Counted from the stretch's first letter, positions 20,749-28,612 are shown. The stretch is DNA of 64,000 nucleotides from Corynebacterium frankenforstense DSM 45800 (GCF_001941485.1 NZ_CP009247.1:1736001-1800000); one strand, 5' to 3'. Made by a program: numbers and translations. Notes: generated from the letters alone by a model not told the origin.

Positions 20749-20975
20749 CCGCCGAGCATGTCGAACTCGTGTATGGTGCGCAGCGTCTCCTCGGCCTCGG
20801 CCTTCTCGACGGTGTCGACGGCGAAGCCGTGCTGGAACATCACGAAGTCGCCGACCTCGACCTCGGGGGTGTAGGCGAAGCAGCAGGGCCGCTCGTCGCC
20901 GACGACGTCGATGAGGCCCATCGGCATCAGGCCCTCACCGGTCTTGATCACCTTTCCGGGGATTCCCAGGCACAT
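20745..20975 (-). CDS. hypC: Hydrogenase assembly chaperone HypC (copy 1)
   Basis: A 76-residue HypC/HybG/HupF-family chaperone starting MCLGIPGKVI; the N-terminal Cys2, exposed after Met removal, binds the Fe(CN)2CO unit together with HypD and passes it to the large subunit. It is small, acidic and cytoplasmic, as usual. The ATG at 20975 is decided by AAGGAG 7 nt upstream. It follows the orphan large-subunit-like gene by four bases and overlaps the YigZ gene. A second, more divergent hypC lies next to hypD. Confidence 0.93.
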   Translation of the reverse strand: MCLGIPGKVIKTGEGLMPMGLIDVVGDERPCCFAYTPEVEVGDFVMFQHGFAVDTVEKAEAEETLRTIHEFDMLGG

Positions 20976-20979
20976 ACGC

Positions 20980-22227
20980 TTACTCCTTTTCTCCGGGTTC
21001 CATCGTAGCGACCTCCACGTGCATCGCCCCGGGCGGCGCCGAGGAGCACGGCAGGCACGGGTCGGCCGTGCGGATCGCCTGTTCCATGCCCTCCTCCCCG
21101 GCGCCGGAGCGCGCCGCGTCGGTGAGCATCGCCGCCAGCCACGGCTCGTTCTGCGCGGTGGGCGTGAGGATCCAGCAGCCGGTGAGCCTTCCCTCGGCGT
21201 CGACGTCGAAGACGTGCGCGAGCAGCCCGCGCGGCCCGTCGACCAGGCCCACGCCGCGCCCGGCACGCTTGACGACGTCGTCGTGGTCGCCGCCGGCGCG
21301 CAGCGCCGCGTCGGCGTCGCCCGGCGTGCTTTCCGACGCCCGCGCGTCCCGCGCGTGCGAGTCCGCGTCCCGCGCGTGCGACTCCGTACCCGGCGCGTCC
21401 GCGGGGCCGCCGAGCTTCTCGAGCGCGGCGGCCACGCCGTCGAGGCTGTCGGCCACGCCGAAGCGGTCGCCGCTGGTTACCCGGGCGGCGGGCCCCACGC
21501 GGTAGGGCAGCCAGTCTTCGCCGAGGAGCACCTCCGGGCGCGGCGAGGTCGCCCCCGGGCGCGACTCGCGCACCCGCTCGGGGAACTCGACGACCGGGCG
21601 GATCTCGCGGGTCTCGCCGGCGACCACGACGAAGAACGCACCGAGCGGGTCCCAGGCGCCGTTTTCGTCGCAGAGGTAGACGTCGGCGGCGCCGTCGAAG
21701 GCCGGGGCGGCGAGCCCCGGCAGGTCGGCGGCACGTTCGCGCAGGTCGGCGAGCACCGCGACGTCGACAAGCGAGGTGTCGGCGTCGTTGTTCACCCCGC
21801 CCGGCACGGCGACGTCCGGGAAGTGACCGGGGCAGCCGGCGGCCTTGAGCACCTGCTTGCCGAAGCGCTTGAGCTCCACCGCCAGCTCACGGTGGGTGAA
21901 CAGCAGCTTCGGGGCGAGCGTGTCGAGCACCGAGCCGTGGTGCAGCAGCGAGCGCACCGCCTGCGCGCGCGGCGGGACCGCGATCCCCGCGAGGTCGTCG
22001 AGGGCGCGCATCGCGGCGAGGTGGTGGGTGACCGGGCACAGGCCGCACAGGCGGGTGACCAGCTGCGGAACCTCCGCGGTCGTGCGCCCGACGAGCATCG
22101 GGTCCACCCGCGGGAAGCCGCTCAGGTCAAAGGCCGCCTCGTCGATCTGACCGGCGGCTTCGTGGCGCACGTGCACCACCGCACCGGCCGGGTCGACGAG
22201 CTGGTCGACGCGGAGTTTCTTTGTCAT
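20980..22227 (-). CDS. Orphan [NiFe]-hydrogenase large-subunit-like protein
   Basis: A 415-residue paralogue of hydrogenase large subunits, much shorter than HupL (581). It keeps an N-terminal cysteine pair in RLCGLCPVTHH (C61, C64, L1 motif) and a C-terminal pair in DPCLPCSSA (C391, C394). It lacks the His three residues after the last Cys, where the maturation peptidase would cut. The L1 region reads like Group 3/FrhA-type subunits (VGRTTAEVPQLVTRLCGLCP). There is no partner small subunit nearby. A tandem SHARDAD-type low-complexity insert lies at about 290-320. It could be a scaffold of the HoxV/HupK kind or a diverged enzyme. ATG with AGGAAGG upstream; hypC follows. Confidence 0.75.
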   Translation of the reverse strand: MTKKLRVDQLVDPAGAVVHVRHEAAGQIDEAAFDLSGFPRVDPMLVGRTTAEVPQLVTRLCGLCPVTHHLAAMRALDDLAGIAVPPRAQAVRSLLHHGSVLDTLAPKLLFTHRELAVELKRFGKQVLKAAGCPGHFPDVAVPGGVNNDADTSLVDVAVLADLRERAADLPGLAAPAFDGAADVYLCDENGAWDPLGAFFVVVAGETREIRPVVEFPERVRESRPGATSPRPEVLLGEDWLPYRVGPAARVTSGDRFGVADSLDGVAAALEKLGGPADAPGTESHARDADSHARDARASESTPGDADAALRAGGDHDDVVKRAGRGVGLVDGPRGLLAHVFDVDAEGRLTGCWILTPTAQNEPWLAAMLTDAARSGAGEEGMEQAIRTADPCLPCSSAPPGAMHVEVATMEPGEKE

Positions 22228-22349
22228 CGCTTCCGGGTCCTTCCTCTCACGGGGCCGGGTGTGTTGCTGGGGTGGCGCGCGGCGCGGGTCCCGGGGCGCC
22301 CGTCCCCTGCCCGCGATCCTAGGGAGGCTCCGGTTCCTAGGATGGGGGC
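22228..22349. promoter_or_regulatory. Divergent promoter region between large-subunit-like gene and hypA
   Basis: The 122-bp divergent gap contains TAGGAT (22338-22343) 6 nt before the hypA ATG at 22350, fitting a leaderless transcript. The minus-strand gene has AGGAAGG as ribosome site instead. No operator was recognised. Confidence 0.4.
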
Positions 22350-22724
22350 ATGCATGAGCTGAGTCTTCTGACCGGGGTGGTCTCCGCCGTCGAGTCGAGC
22401 GCCGGCGGGCGCGCCGTCGAGGCCGTCGGCCTGACCGTGGGACGCCGCTCCGGGGTGGTGCTCGAGGCGCTGCACGGGGCGTGGCCGGTGGCGCGGGCGG
22501 GCACCGTGTGCGAGGGCGCGCGCCTCGAGGTCACGGACGTGCCGGCGACGGTGTACTGCCCTCAGTGCGCCACCGAGCGGGAGATCGACGAGTTCTTCGA
22601 CCTGACCTGCCCGGTCTGCCACACCCCGACCGCCGACCTGCGTCACGGACGCGAGTTCACGCTCGACTGGGTCGACGTCGCCGACGGGGACGGCGGTTCC
22701 GGCGCGGCAGGCCCGGAGGACTGA
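22350..22724 (+). CDS. hypA: Hydrogenase nickel incorporation protein HypA (copy 2, canonical Zn site)
   Basis: A 124-residue nickel chaperone that works with HypB to insert Ni into the large subunit. It starts MHELSLL, giving the Ni-binding Met-His-Glu N-terminus, and has the complete zinc site CPQC (C70, C73) and CPVC (C87, C90). A polar tail extends beyond the family core. It is leaderless, on the plus strand between two minus-strand hydrogenase genes, and its last 82 bases overlap antisense with the 3' end of the maturation peptidase gene. A second hypA with an altered zinc site lies beside hypB. Confidence 0.92.
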   Translation: MHELSLLTGVVSAVESSAGGRAVEAVGLTVGRRSGVVLEALHGAWPVARAGTVCEGARLEVTDVPATVYCPQCATEREIDEFFDLTCPVCHTPTADLRHGREFTLDWVDVADGDGGSGAAGPED

Positions 22725-23290
22725 GCGGGGACGTCTGCGCCGGCCGCGCCGTCAGCGCCGGCCGTGCCGTCACCGCGGGCCGTGCAGTCAGCGTCAGCGG
22801 CTTCGACGTCCGCGCCGGCGGGCCCCGAGGTCCAGGCGGCGAGCTGGTCGAGGGCGAGCTGTGCAGCGGCCTCGAGACCGCTGCGGGCGGTCTCGGTGAG
22901 GCCGACCTCCAGCTCGATCTTCTCGGCGACCACCCCGACGACGACCAGCTCGTCCGGCTCGTCGTTGAGCAGGCGCGCCGCGCCGAAGAGGTCCATCAGC
23001 CCCACCTGGTGCGGCGAGACGTTCTGCGGGATGAAGCGGCGGATGTCCGCCCCCTCGAGCCGCACGGCCTCGCCGGGTACGCCGGGGCCGGCCACGGCGT
23101 CGAGCACCAGCAGGCGCTCGGCGTCCTGGAACTCGCCGAGCAGCTCCAGGCCCGCGATCGCCCCGTCGACGTAGTCCACGCCGGCCGGGCCGCGGTCCTG
23201 GACGAGCTCGAGGAGCGCCTGGCCGATGCCGTCGTCGCCCATGATGGTGTTGCCCACCGCCAGGCAGGTGATCTTGCCGGGGACGGTCAC
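22643..23290 (-). CDS. hupD: Hydrogenase maturation endopeptidase
   Basis: HyaD/HybD/HupD-type aspartate-independent metal-sensing endopeptidase that removes the C-terminal peptide of HupL after Ni insertion. Ni-binding positions are visible in GNTIMGDDGIG, LLVLDAVAG and SPHQVGLMDLF. The catalytic-type core is about 150 residues; the last 65 residues are an Ala/Gly/Asp/Ser-rich low-complexity tail, which is what overlaps hypA on the other strand. GTG start at 23290 with GAGGA upstream, one base after the cytochrome b stop. Last gene of hupS-hupL-hupC-hupD. Confidence 0.92.
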   Translation of the reverse strand: MTVPGKITCLAVGNTIMGDDGIGQALLELVQDRGPAGVDYVDGAIAGLELLGEFQDAERLLVLDAVAGPGVPGEAVRLEGADIRRFIPQNVSPHQVGLMDLFGAARLLNDEPDELVVVGVVAEKIELEVGLTETARSGLEAAAQLALDQLAAWTSGPAGADVEAADADCTARGDGTAGADGAAGADVPAQSSGPAAPEPPSPSATSTQSSVNSRP

Positions 23291-23291
23291 G

Positions 23292-24485
23292 TCAGCCGAT
23301 CCTCGGGCCGTCGACCGGGTTGGCGTCGCGGTGCAGCCAGTAGCCGCCGTTGAGCATGGCGGACAGGCCGGAGTGCTTCTCCACCGAGTCGGCGCGGATG
23401 ACCAGGTAGACGTGCAGGATCACGAACGCCCAGATGATGAACATGATCGCCGCGTGGATCAGGCGCACCCACGGGATGCCCAGCAGGTCCACCGGCAGGC
23501 GCACGATGTCCCAGTACCAGACCGACGGCTTGGGCAGCGCGTAGAGCGCCAGGCCGGTGAAGATCTGGACGACCGAGAGCGCGTAGATGCCCGTGTAGGC
23601 GAACTGCTGCAGCGCGTTGTGGCCGACGTAGAGGGGCGCCGGTCCCTTGCCGAGGAACAGGTAGTGCTGCGCCGTGCGCAGCATGTTCTTGGCGTCCTCC
23701 ATGTTGTAGATCGGCCACAGGGAGCGCCACCGGTTCTGCCGGGTCTTGGCCACGCACAGCAGCCAGACCCGCCACAGCGCCAGCACGCACCAGGCGAAGC
23801 CGCAGGCGATGTGGGCGAAGCGGATCCAGCCCATCAGGAAGCCGGTGTCGGCGGCCGGGTCGGGCCCGAAGAACGGGTCCATGATGAAGTAGCCGGTCAC
23901 CGTCAGCGCGATGATCAGCGCCAGGTTGATCCAGTGCTGCCAGCGCAGGGCGGTCGGCCAGACCTCCACGCGCACCCACTCCGGGGTGTTGTTGTCCACG
24001 GCGCGGGCCAGCTCGGACTCCTTGACCACGGACATGGCCACGAAGCCCTGCATCTGCATCGGCCCGACGTTGCCCAGCAGGTCCTTCTCCGCCACGGCCA
24101 CGCCGAGGCAGCGCCGGCCCATCCGGCCCATCGAGCGGACGTTGCGGTTGAGCAGGCGGCGCTGGGCGCCGGTCATCTCCGCGACCTCGGCCACCGACTC
24201 GAGGTCGCCGCGCAGGATCACGCGGTCCTCCATGTCGGCGCGCGAGTAGCGCCGCTCCGGGGTCGCCGGGGTGAACTTGTCGTCCGGGACGATCTCCGGC
24301 TCCACGCCCTGACGGTTCGCGCGCAGCGAGCCGACCAGCGCCCGGTCGACCGGGTCGTCGGAGCCCGCCGGCGCGGCGGCCGCGGCGGCGAGCACCTCCG
24401 TGGGCGCCAGCCGGGACAGGGCGAAGGCCTGGTAGACGCGGATCGCGGGGGCGTCCGAGGCCGCCCGGCGCAGCGAGGAGGTCAT
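23292..24485 (-). CDS. hupC: Hydrogenase b-type cytochrome subunit with N-terminal P-type-ATPase-like N-domain
   Basis: A 397-residue protein. Residues about 173-397 form the HyaC/HupC diheme cytochrome b of membrane-bound uptake hydrogenases: four hydrophobic helices with His in RWQHWINLAL, IRFAHIACGF and IHAAIMFIIWAFVILHVYLV. It would take electrons from HupS to the quinone pool. Residues about 10-165 are extra and resemble the nucleotide-binding domain of P-type ATPases: DPVDRAL, FTPATPERRYSRA, RVILRGDLESVAEV (RGD where ATPases have KGA), MGRRCLGVAVAE and QGFVAMSVVKES. No phosphorylation motif is present. The ATG overlaps the hupL stop (ATGA), so translation is coupled. Confidence 0.9.
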   Translation of the reverse strand: MTSSLRRAASDAPAIRVYQAFALSRLAPTEVLAAAAAAPAGSDDPVDRALVGSLRANRQGVEPEIVPDDKFTPATPERRYSRADMEDRVILRGDLESVAEVAEMTGAQRRLLNRNVRSMGRMGRRCLGVAVAEKDLLGNVGPMQMQGFVAMSVVKESELARAVDNNTPEWVRVEVWPTALRWQHWINLALIIALTVTGYFIMDPFFGPDPAADTGFLMGWIRFAHIACGFAWCVLALWRVWLLCVAKTRQNRWRSLWPIYNMEDAKNMLRTAQHYLFLGKGPAPLYVGHNALQQFAYTGIYALSVVQIFTGLALYALPKPSVWYWDIVRLPVDLLGIPWVRLIHAAIMFIIWAFVILHVYLVIRADSVEKHSGLSAMLNGGYWLHRDANPVDGPRIG

Positions 24486-26227
24486 TCTGTCATCACCTGG
24501 AATATCTCGTTGCCCTCCGGGTCCAGCAGGTGGACGCCGCAGGCCATGCACGGGTCGAAGGAGTGGATGGTGCGCAGGACCTCGAGCGGCTGCTTCGGGT
24601 CGACCAGCGGGTGGCCGCCGGCCAGCGACTCCTCGTAGGGGCCGCGGTTGCCCTCCGGGTCACGGCCGCCGGCCAGCCAGGTCGTCGGCACGACGGCCTG
24701 GTAGTTGGCCACCTTCTTGTCCTTGACGGTGACCCAGTGGCTCAGGCAGCCGCGGGCGACCTCGACGATGGCGAAGCCGTCGGCCTCCTCGGGCCAGGAG
24801 CTCGGCTCCCAGTGGGTCTTGTCGAAGACGTCGAAGTCCCCGCCGCGCAGGTTGTCGATGAACTTGGGGAAGATCTCGTCGCGCAGCTTCTCGGCGGCCG
24901 TCACCGACTCCACCGCGCGCGCCAGTGTGCGCCCGGCCGTCGAGTTCAGCTGGGAGACCTTGATGTCGTACTTCTTGAGCGCGGAGTCGACGAGCTCCTT
25001 CGTGCGCTTGTGGCCCTGGATGTAGGCGCTGAGCACGCGCGAGATCGGGCCGACCTGGGTGGGGCGGCCGTCGTACCGCGGCGCCTTGGAGAAGGTGTAG
25101 CGCCCGTCGTCGGCGTGCGCGAGCCACTCGTAGGGCGGCTCCGGGCCGGTGTAGTCGGCCGTAGTCTCGCCGACCGAGGGGTGCAGGCCGACGTCGTTGC
25201 CCTCCTCGTAGCTGAACCAGGCCGAGGAGATGTACTCCTTGATCAGGTCCGGATCCAGCGGGTGGACCTTGGAGTAGTCGCCGTCGAGGATGACGCCGGG
25301 GCGCACCCCGTCGTCGCCCAGCGAGACCGGCTGCTGCAGGTCGTGGCCGACGTAGGCGGTGCCGGCCATGCCGACGGCCAGGAAGTTCGGGGCCGCCGCC
25401 CCGATGTCGAAGTAGTCCTTGTAGACGCCCATGATCGCCAGGGCGTCCGGGAGGTAGCAGTCGTTGACGAACTCGTGGATCTCCTCGATCCACTGGCGGA
25501 TCTTGTCGATCTGCACCTGGTTGACCGTCTCGGACTTCTCCGTGTCGATCGAGCAGGCCATGCCGCCGACCAGGAAGTTCGGGTGCGGGTTCTTGCCGCC
25601 GAAGACGGTGTTGATGCGGATGATCGAACGCTGGAACTGCAGCGCGTCCAGGTAGTGGGACACGGCCATCAGGTTCGCCTCCGGGGGCAGCCGGTAGTCC
25701 GGGTGCTCCCAGTAGCCGTTGGTGAACACCGACAGCTGGCCGGAGTCCAGGATCTCCTGGAGGGTGTTCTTGACCTGGGTGAACTTCTCCTCGGAGTTCA
25801 GCTTCCACTTCGAGCCGATCGACTGGGCGAACTCGACGGTCTTCTTCGGGTCCGCCTCGGCGGCGGCGACCACGTTGACCCAGTCCAGGGCGTGCAGGTG
25901 GTAGAAGTGCACGACGTGATCGTGCAGCTCCTGGGAGCTGAGCACCATGTCGCGGATGAGCTGCGCCTGCTCCGGGGGCCGCGAGCCGATCGCGTCCTCG
26001 ACGGCGTGCACCGAGGCGATCGAGTGCACGGCCGTGCACACGCCGCAGATGCGGCCGACGAAGGCCCAGACGTCGCGCGGGTCGCGCCCGCGGCAGATGT
26101 CCTCGATGCCGCGGTACTGCGTGGTCTCGGACCACGCGTCGGTGATCTTGTCGTTCTCCGTCTCCAGCTCGATGCGCAGGTGGCCCTCGATGCGGGTGAT
26201 CGGGTCGACGACGATGCGTTCTGCCAT
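24482..26227 (-). CDS. hupL: [NiFe]-hydrogenase large subunit
   Basis: Catalytic subunit (581 residues) of a Group 1-type respiratory uptake hydrogenase. The NiFe(CN)2CO centre is held by RICGVC (C61, C64) and DPCMACGVH (C560, C563). The 15-residue extension LLDPEGNEIFQVMTE after His566 is the peptide removed by the HupD endopeptidase. The N-terminus has the typical VDPITRIEGHLRIE. It has no signal of its own; it is expected to cross the membrane with the Tat-signal-bearing small subunit. ATG with GAGGAGA upstream, 16 nt after the hupS stop. Confidence 0.96.
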   Translation of the reverse strand: MAERIVVDPITRIEGHLRIELETENDKITDAWSETTQYRGIEDICRGRDPRDVWAFVGRICGVCTAVHSIASVHAVEDAIGSRPPEQAQLIRDMVLSSQELHDHVVHFYHLHALDWVNVVAAAEADPKKTVEFAQSIGSKWKLNSEEKFTQVKNTLQEILDSGQLSVFTNGYWEHPDYRLPPEANLMAVSHYLDALQFQRSIIRINTVFGGKNPHPNFLVGGMACSIDTEKSETVNQVQIDKIRQWIEEIHEFVNDCYLPDALAIMGVYKDYFDIGAAAPNFLAVGMAGTAYVGHDLQQPVSLGDDGVRPGVILDGDYSKVHPLDPDLIKEYISSAWFSYEEGNDVGLHPSVGETTADYTGPEPPYEWLAHADDGRYTFSKAPRYDGRPTQVGPISRVLSAYIQGHKRTKELVDSALKKYDIKVSQLNSTAGRTLARAVESVTAAEKLRDEIFPKFIDNLRGGDFDVFDKTHWEPSSWPEEADGFAIVEVARGCLSHWVTVKDKKVANYQAVVPTTWLAGGRDPEGNRGPYEESLAGGHPLVDPKQPLEVLRTIHSFDPCMACGVHLLDPEGNEIFQVMTE

Positions 26228-26243
26228 TGTTCTCGGGTCTCCT

Positions 26244-27518
26244 CTACTTCGCGCCGTCGCTGCCGGGGCCGGTCACACCGTCGGGTCCGCCCACGCCGTG
26301 GGCGCCGGAACCGCCCGCGTCGGGCGACGCGGCGTCGTCAATCGTGTTCGCCGTCGCACCGGCGGGCTGTTTCCCGTTCTCCTCGCCGAAGGCGGCGAGC
26401 AGCTCGACCTCGCCGGACTCGCGGCGCACGCCGATGGACTTGAAGGCGGTGATCGCGCCGTGGACGGCCACGCCCGCGCCGGCGACGCCGAGCAGGCCCA
26501 GGCCGACCTTCTCCGCGGAGGCCTCGACACCGAGGCCCGGGATATTCGGCAGCACCTCGTAGAACGGGGTGAACTTGTCGAAGAAGTCCTTCTCGGTGCA
26601 GCCGATGCACGGGTGGCCGGCGCCGATGGGCCAGCTGGTCTTCATGTTCCACTGCACGATCGGGCAGGGCGCGTAGGTGGACGGGCCCTTGCAGCCGACC
26701 TCGTAGAGGCACCAGCCGTTGCGGGCGCCCTCGTCGTCGAAGGCGCGGACGAACTGGCCGGCGTCGAAGTGCGGGCGGCGCTCGCAGGAGTCGTGGATGC
26801 GCTGGTCGTAGGCGAACTTCGGGCGGCCCTGGCTGTCGACCTCCGGCGGCCGGCCGTAGGTGAGCAGGTAGGTGATGGTCGCGGTGATGACCTCGCCGAT
26901 CGGCGGGCAGCCGGCGACCTGGATGACGGGCTTGTCCTTGATGATCTGGTCCACTCCGACGGCACCCGAGGGGTTCGGGTTGGCGGCCTGGACCGAGCCC
27001 CACACGGCGCAGGCCCCCACGGCGAGCACCACGGTGGCGTTCTCGGCGGCGTCGAGCAGGATCTGCTCGGCGGACTTGCCGGCGATCGTGCAGTAGGCGC
27101 CGTTCTCCTTGGTGGGCACCGAGCCGTTGACCACCAGGATGTGCGGCTCCTTGAACATGTCGTAGAGCGCCTCGTCGGCCGCGGTGCCGGCGGCGGCCAT
27201 GATCAGCTCGTTGTAGTTCATGGACAGCTGGTTGAGCACCAGGTCCTCGACGGTCGACGAGCCCGAGCGCAGCAGGGACTCCATGCAGCCGGTGCACTCC
27301 TGCAGCTGCAGCCAGGCGACCAGCGGCTTGTCGGCGCCGCCGAGGGCCTCGGCGATCTTGTCCGTCTCCTCCTCATTGGCGTAGGCCGGGTCCGGGCGGC
27401 CCACCGCGAACAGCCCCGCCATGGCGGCGCACAGCTGCATGAAGTTGCGGCGCTTCACCCCCTGCCGCTCCAGGTTCTCCAGCAGGGTTCCGCCCCGCCA
27501 CACGTGTGCAAGATCCAT
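26244..27518 (-). CDS. hupS: [NiFe]-hydrogenase small subunit, Tat-exported
   Basis: Electron-transfer subunit of 424 residues. The twin-arginine signal is KRRNFMQLCAAMAGLFAVG (RR at 23-24). Iron-sulfur ligands appear in ECTGCMESL (C75, C78), GACAVWG, GCPP, HDSCERRPHF, GWCLYEVGCKGP and PCIGC, consistent with three clusters. A C-terminal hydrophobic helix (VGLGLLGVAGAGVAVHGAI) would anchor the enzyme, as in Hya/Hyb small subunits. About 70 further polar residues follow it, an unusual tail that contains a copy of the dispersed motif. The ATG at 27518 is chosen over an in-frame upstream start because the latter adds a non-conserved Cys-rich stretch. Confidence 0.95.
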   Translation of the reverse strand: MDLAHVWRGGTLLENLERQGVKRRNFMQLCAAMAGLFAVGRPDPAYANEEETDKIAEALGGADKPLVAWLQLQECTGCMESLLRSGSSTVEDLVLNQLSMNYNELIMAAAGTAADEALYDMFKEPHILVVNGSVPTKENGAYCTIAGKSAEQILLDAAENATVVLAVGACAVWGSVQAANPNPSGAVGVDQIIKDKPVIQVAGCPPIGEVITATITYLLTYGRPPEVDSQGRPKFAYDQRIHDSCERRPHFDAGQFVRAFDDEGARNGWCLYEVGCKGPSTYAPCPIVQWNMKTSWPIGAGHPCIGCTEKDFFDKFTPFYEVLPNIPGLGVEASAEKVGLGLLGVAGAGVAVHGAITAFKSIGVRRESGEVELLAAFGEENGKQPAGATANTIDDAASPDAGGSGAHGVGGPDGVTGPGSDGAK

Positions 27519-27613
27519 GATGTTGCGAACCTCATTCTGTTGTGGGGAAACCGCGGTGAGACCGCCCGCCCCCGAACAGGGGGTGCGGTAACCGCACATA
27601 CACAAACCCAGGT

Positions 27614-27642
27614 TATCAGCGTTGATAGGTTCTGACAGAACC
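27614..27642. promoter_or_regulatory. Two abutting palindromes upstream of the hydrogenase structural operon
   Basis: TATCAGCGTTGATA (27614-27627; perfect 5-bp arms) is followed without a gap by GGTTCTGACAGAACC (27628-27642; perfect 7-bp arms around one A). They lie about 100-125 bp upstream of the hupS ATG, in a locally AT-richer segment. This is the layout of one or two dimeric operator sites. The first does not match the FNR/CRP arrangement (half-sites are inverted). The regulator is unknown. Confidence 0.55.
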
Positions 27643-27781
27643 GAAGATACGCAGTTTGGGCTGGGTGTCCTAAGAAACTGCGGTCAGCGACCCGGCCCGG
27701 GAGCGCCGGGTCCGGGCCGGTGTGGCCGGGGCCCGGTCCGGAGCCCGCCCGGGTGCCGCCCGGCCCCCCCCCGGTCCGTGG

Positions 27782-28612
27782 CTACTGCGCCAGGCGCGGG
27801 TCGAGCCAGGCGAGCCACTCGTCGACGCCCTCGCCGGTGCGCGCCGAGCACTCGATGACCTGCACGCCCGGGTTGACCTTCTCCAGGTTGGCCCGGAAGA
27901 GCTCCATGTCGAAGTCCAGGTGCGGCATGAGATCCATCTTGTTGACCACGACGACCTCCACGGAGCGGAACATCACCGGGTACTTGACCGGCTTGTCCTC
28001 GCCCTCGGTCACGGAGGCGATCATGGCGCGGCGGTGGGCGCCGACCTCGAACTCCGCCGGGCAGACCAAGTTGCCCACGTTCTCGACCAGCACCAGGTCG
28101 AGGGTGGACAAATCCAGGCCCTCGAGGGCGTGGGCGACCATGGGCGCGTCCAGGTGGCACTCGCCGCCGAAGCCGGCACCGGTGTTGAGCAGGGAGACCT
28201 GGGCGCCGAAGCCGCCGAGCTTCTCGGCGTCGATGTCGGTCTCGATGTCGCCCTCGATCACGCCGACGCGCAGGCGGTCCTGGGCCGCGGCCAGGGTGTG
28301 GCGCAGCAGGGTCGTCTTGCCCGCGCCCGGCGAGCTCATCAGATTCACGCAGGTCACCGAGTTGTCGTCGAAGGCCTTGCGGTTGGCGGCGGCCAGCCGG
28401 TCGTTCTCCGAGAAGATGTCCTCGAGCACGTCGATGCGCTCGCGGCCGGTCTCGTAGCCGGAGTGGTCGCCGACGTCGCGGTGGTCGTCGTGGTGGACGA
28501 TCACGTCGTGGTCGTGGTCGTGGGTGTGATCGTGAGCGTGGCCGTGGTCATGGCCGTGGTCGTGGTGGTGCTCGTGCACGGTGCCGTCGGCGTGGCGGTG
28601 GAAACGTCCCAT
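27782..28612 (-). CDS. hypB: Hydrogenase nickel incorporation GTPase HypB
   Basis: SIMIBI-class GTPase (276 residues) that, with HypA, delivers Ni. Residues about 5-45 are extremely His-rich (HEHHHDHGHDHGHAHDHTHD), a nickel-storing extension as in HypB of several soil bacteria. The G domain has the P-loop SSPGAGKTT, the Cys-His dimer metal site in GECHLDAPMV, ENVGNLVCPAEF and VNKMDL. The ATG at 28612 is decided by GGGAGGGA at 8-9 nt; an ATG three codons earlier is too close to it. Downstream of hypA copy 1 by 80 nt, probably one operon. Confidence 0.95.
   Translation of the reverse strand: MGRFHRHADGTVHEHHHDHGHDHGHAHDHTHDHDHDVIVHHDDHRDVGDHSGYETGRERIDVLEDIFSENDRLAAANRKAFDDNSVTCVNLMSSPGAGKTTLLRHTLAAAQDRLRVGVIEGDIETDIDAEKLGGFGAQVSLLNTGAGFGGECHLDAPMVAHALEGLDLSTLDLVLVENVGNLVCPAEFEVGAHRRAMIASVTEGEDKPVKYPVMFRSVEVVVVNKMDLMPHLDFDMELFRANLEKVNPGVQVIECSARTGEGVDEWLAWLDPRLAQ

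Noticed and set aside
27614..27627. FNR-type anaerobic regulator site upstream of hupS
   Set aside because: FNR sites read TTGAT-N4-ATCAA; here the arms are the other way round (TATCA-N4-TGATA), so it was reported only as an unknown palindrome.
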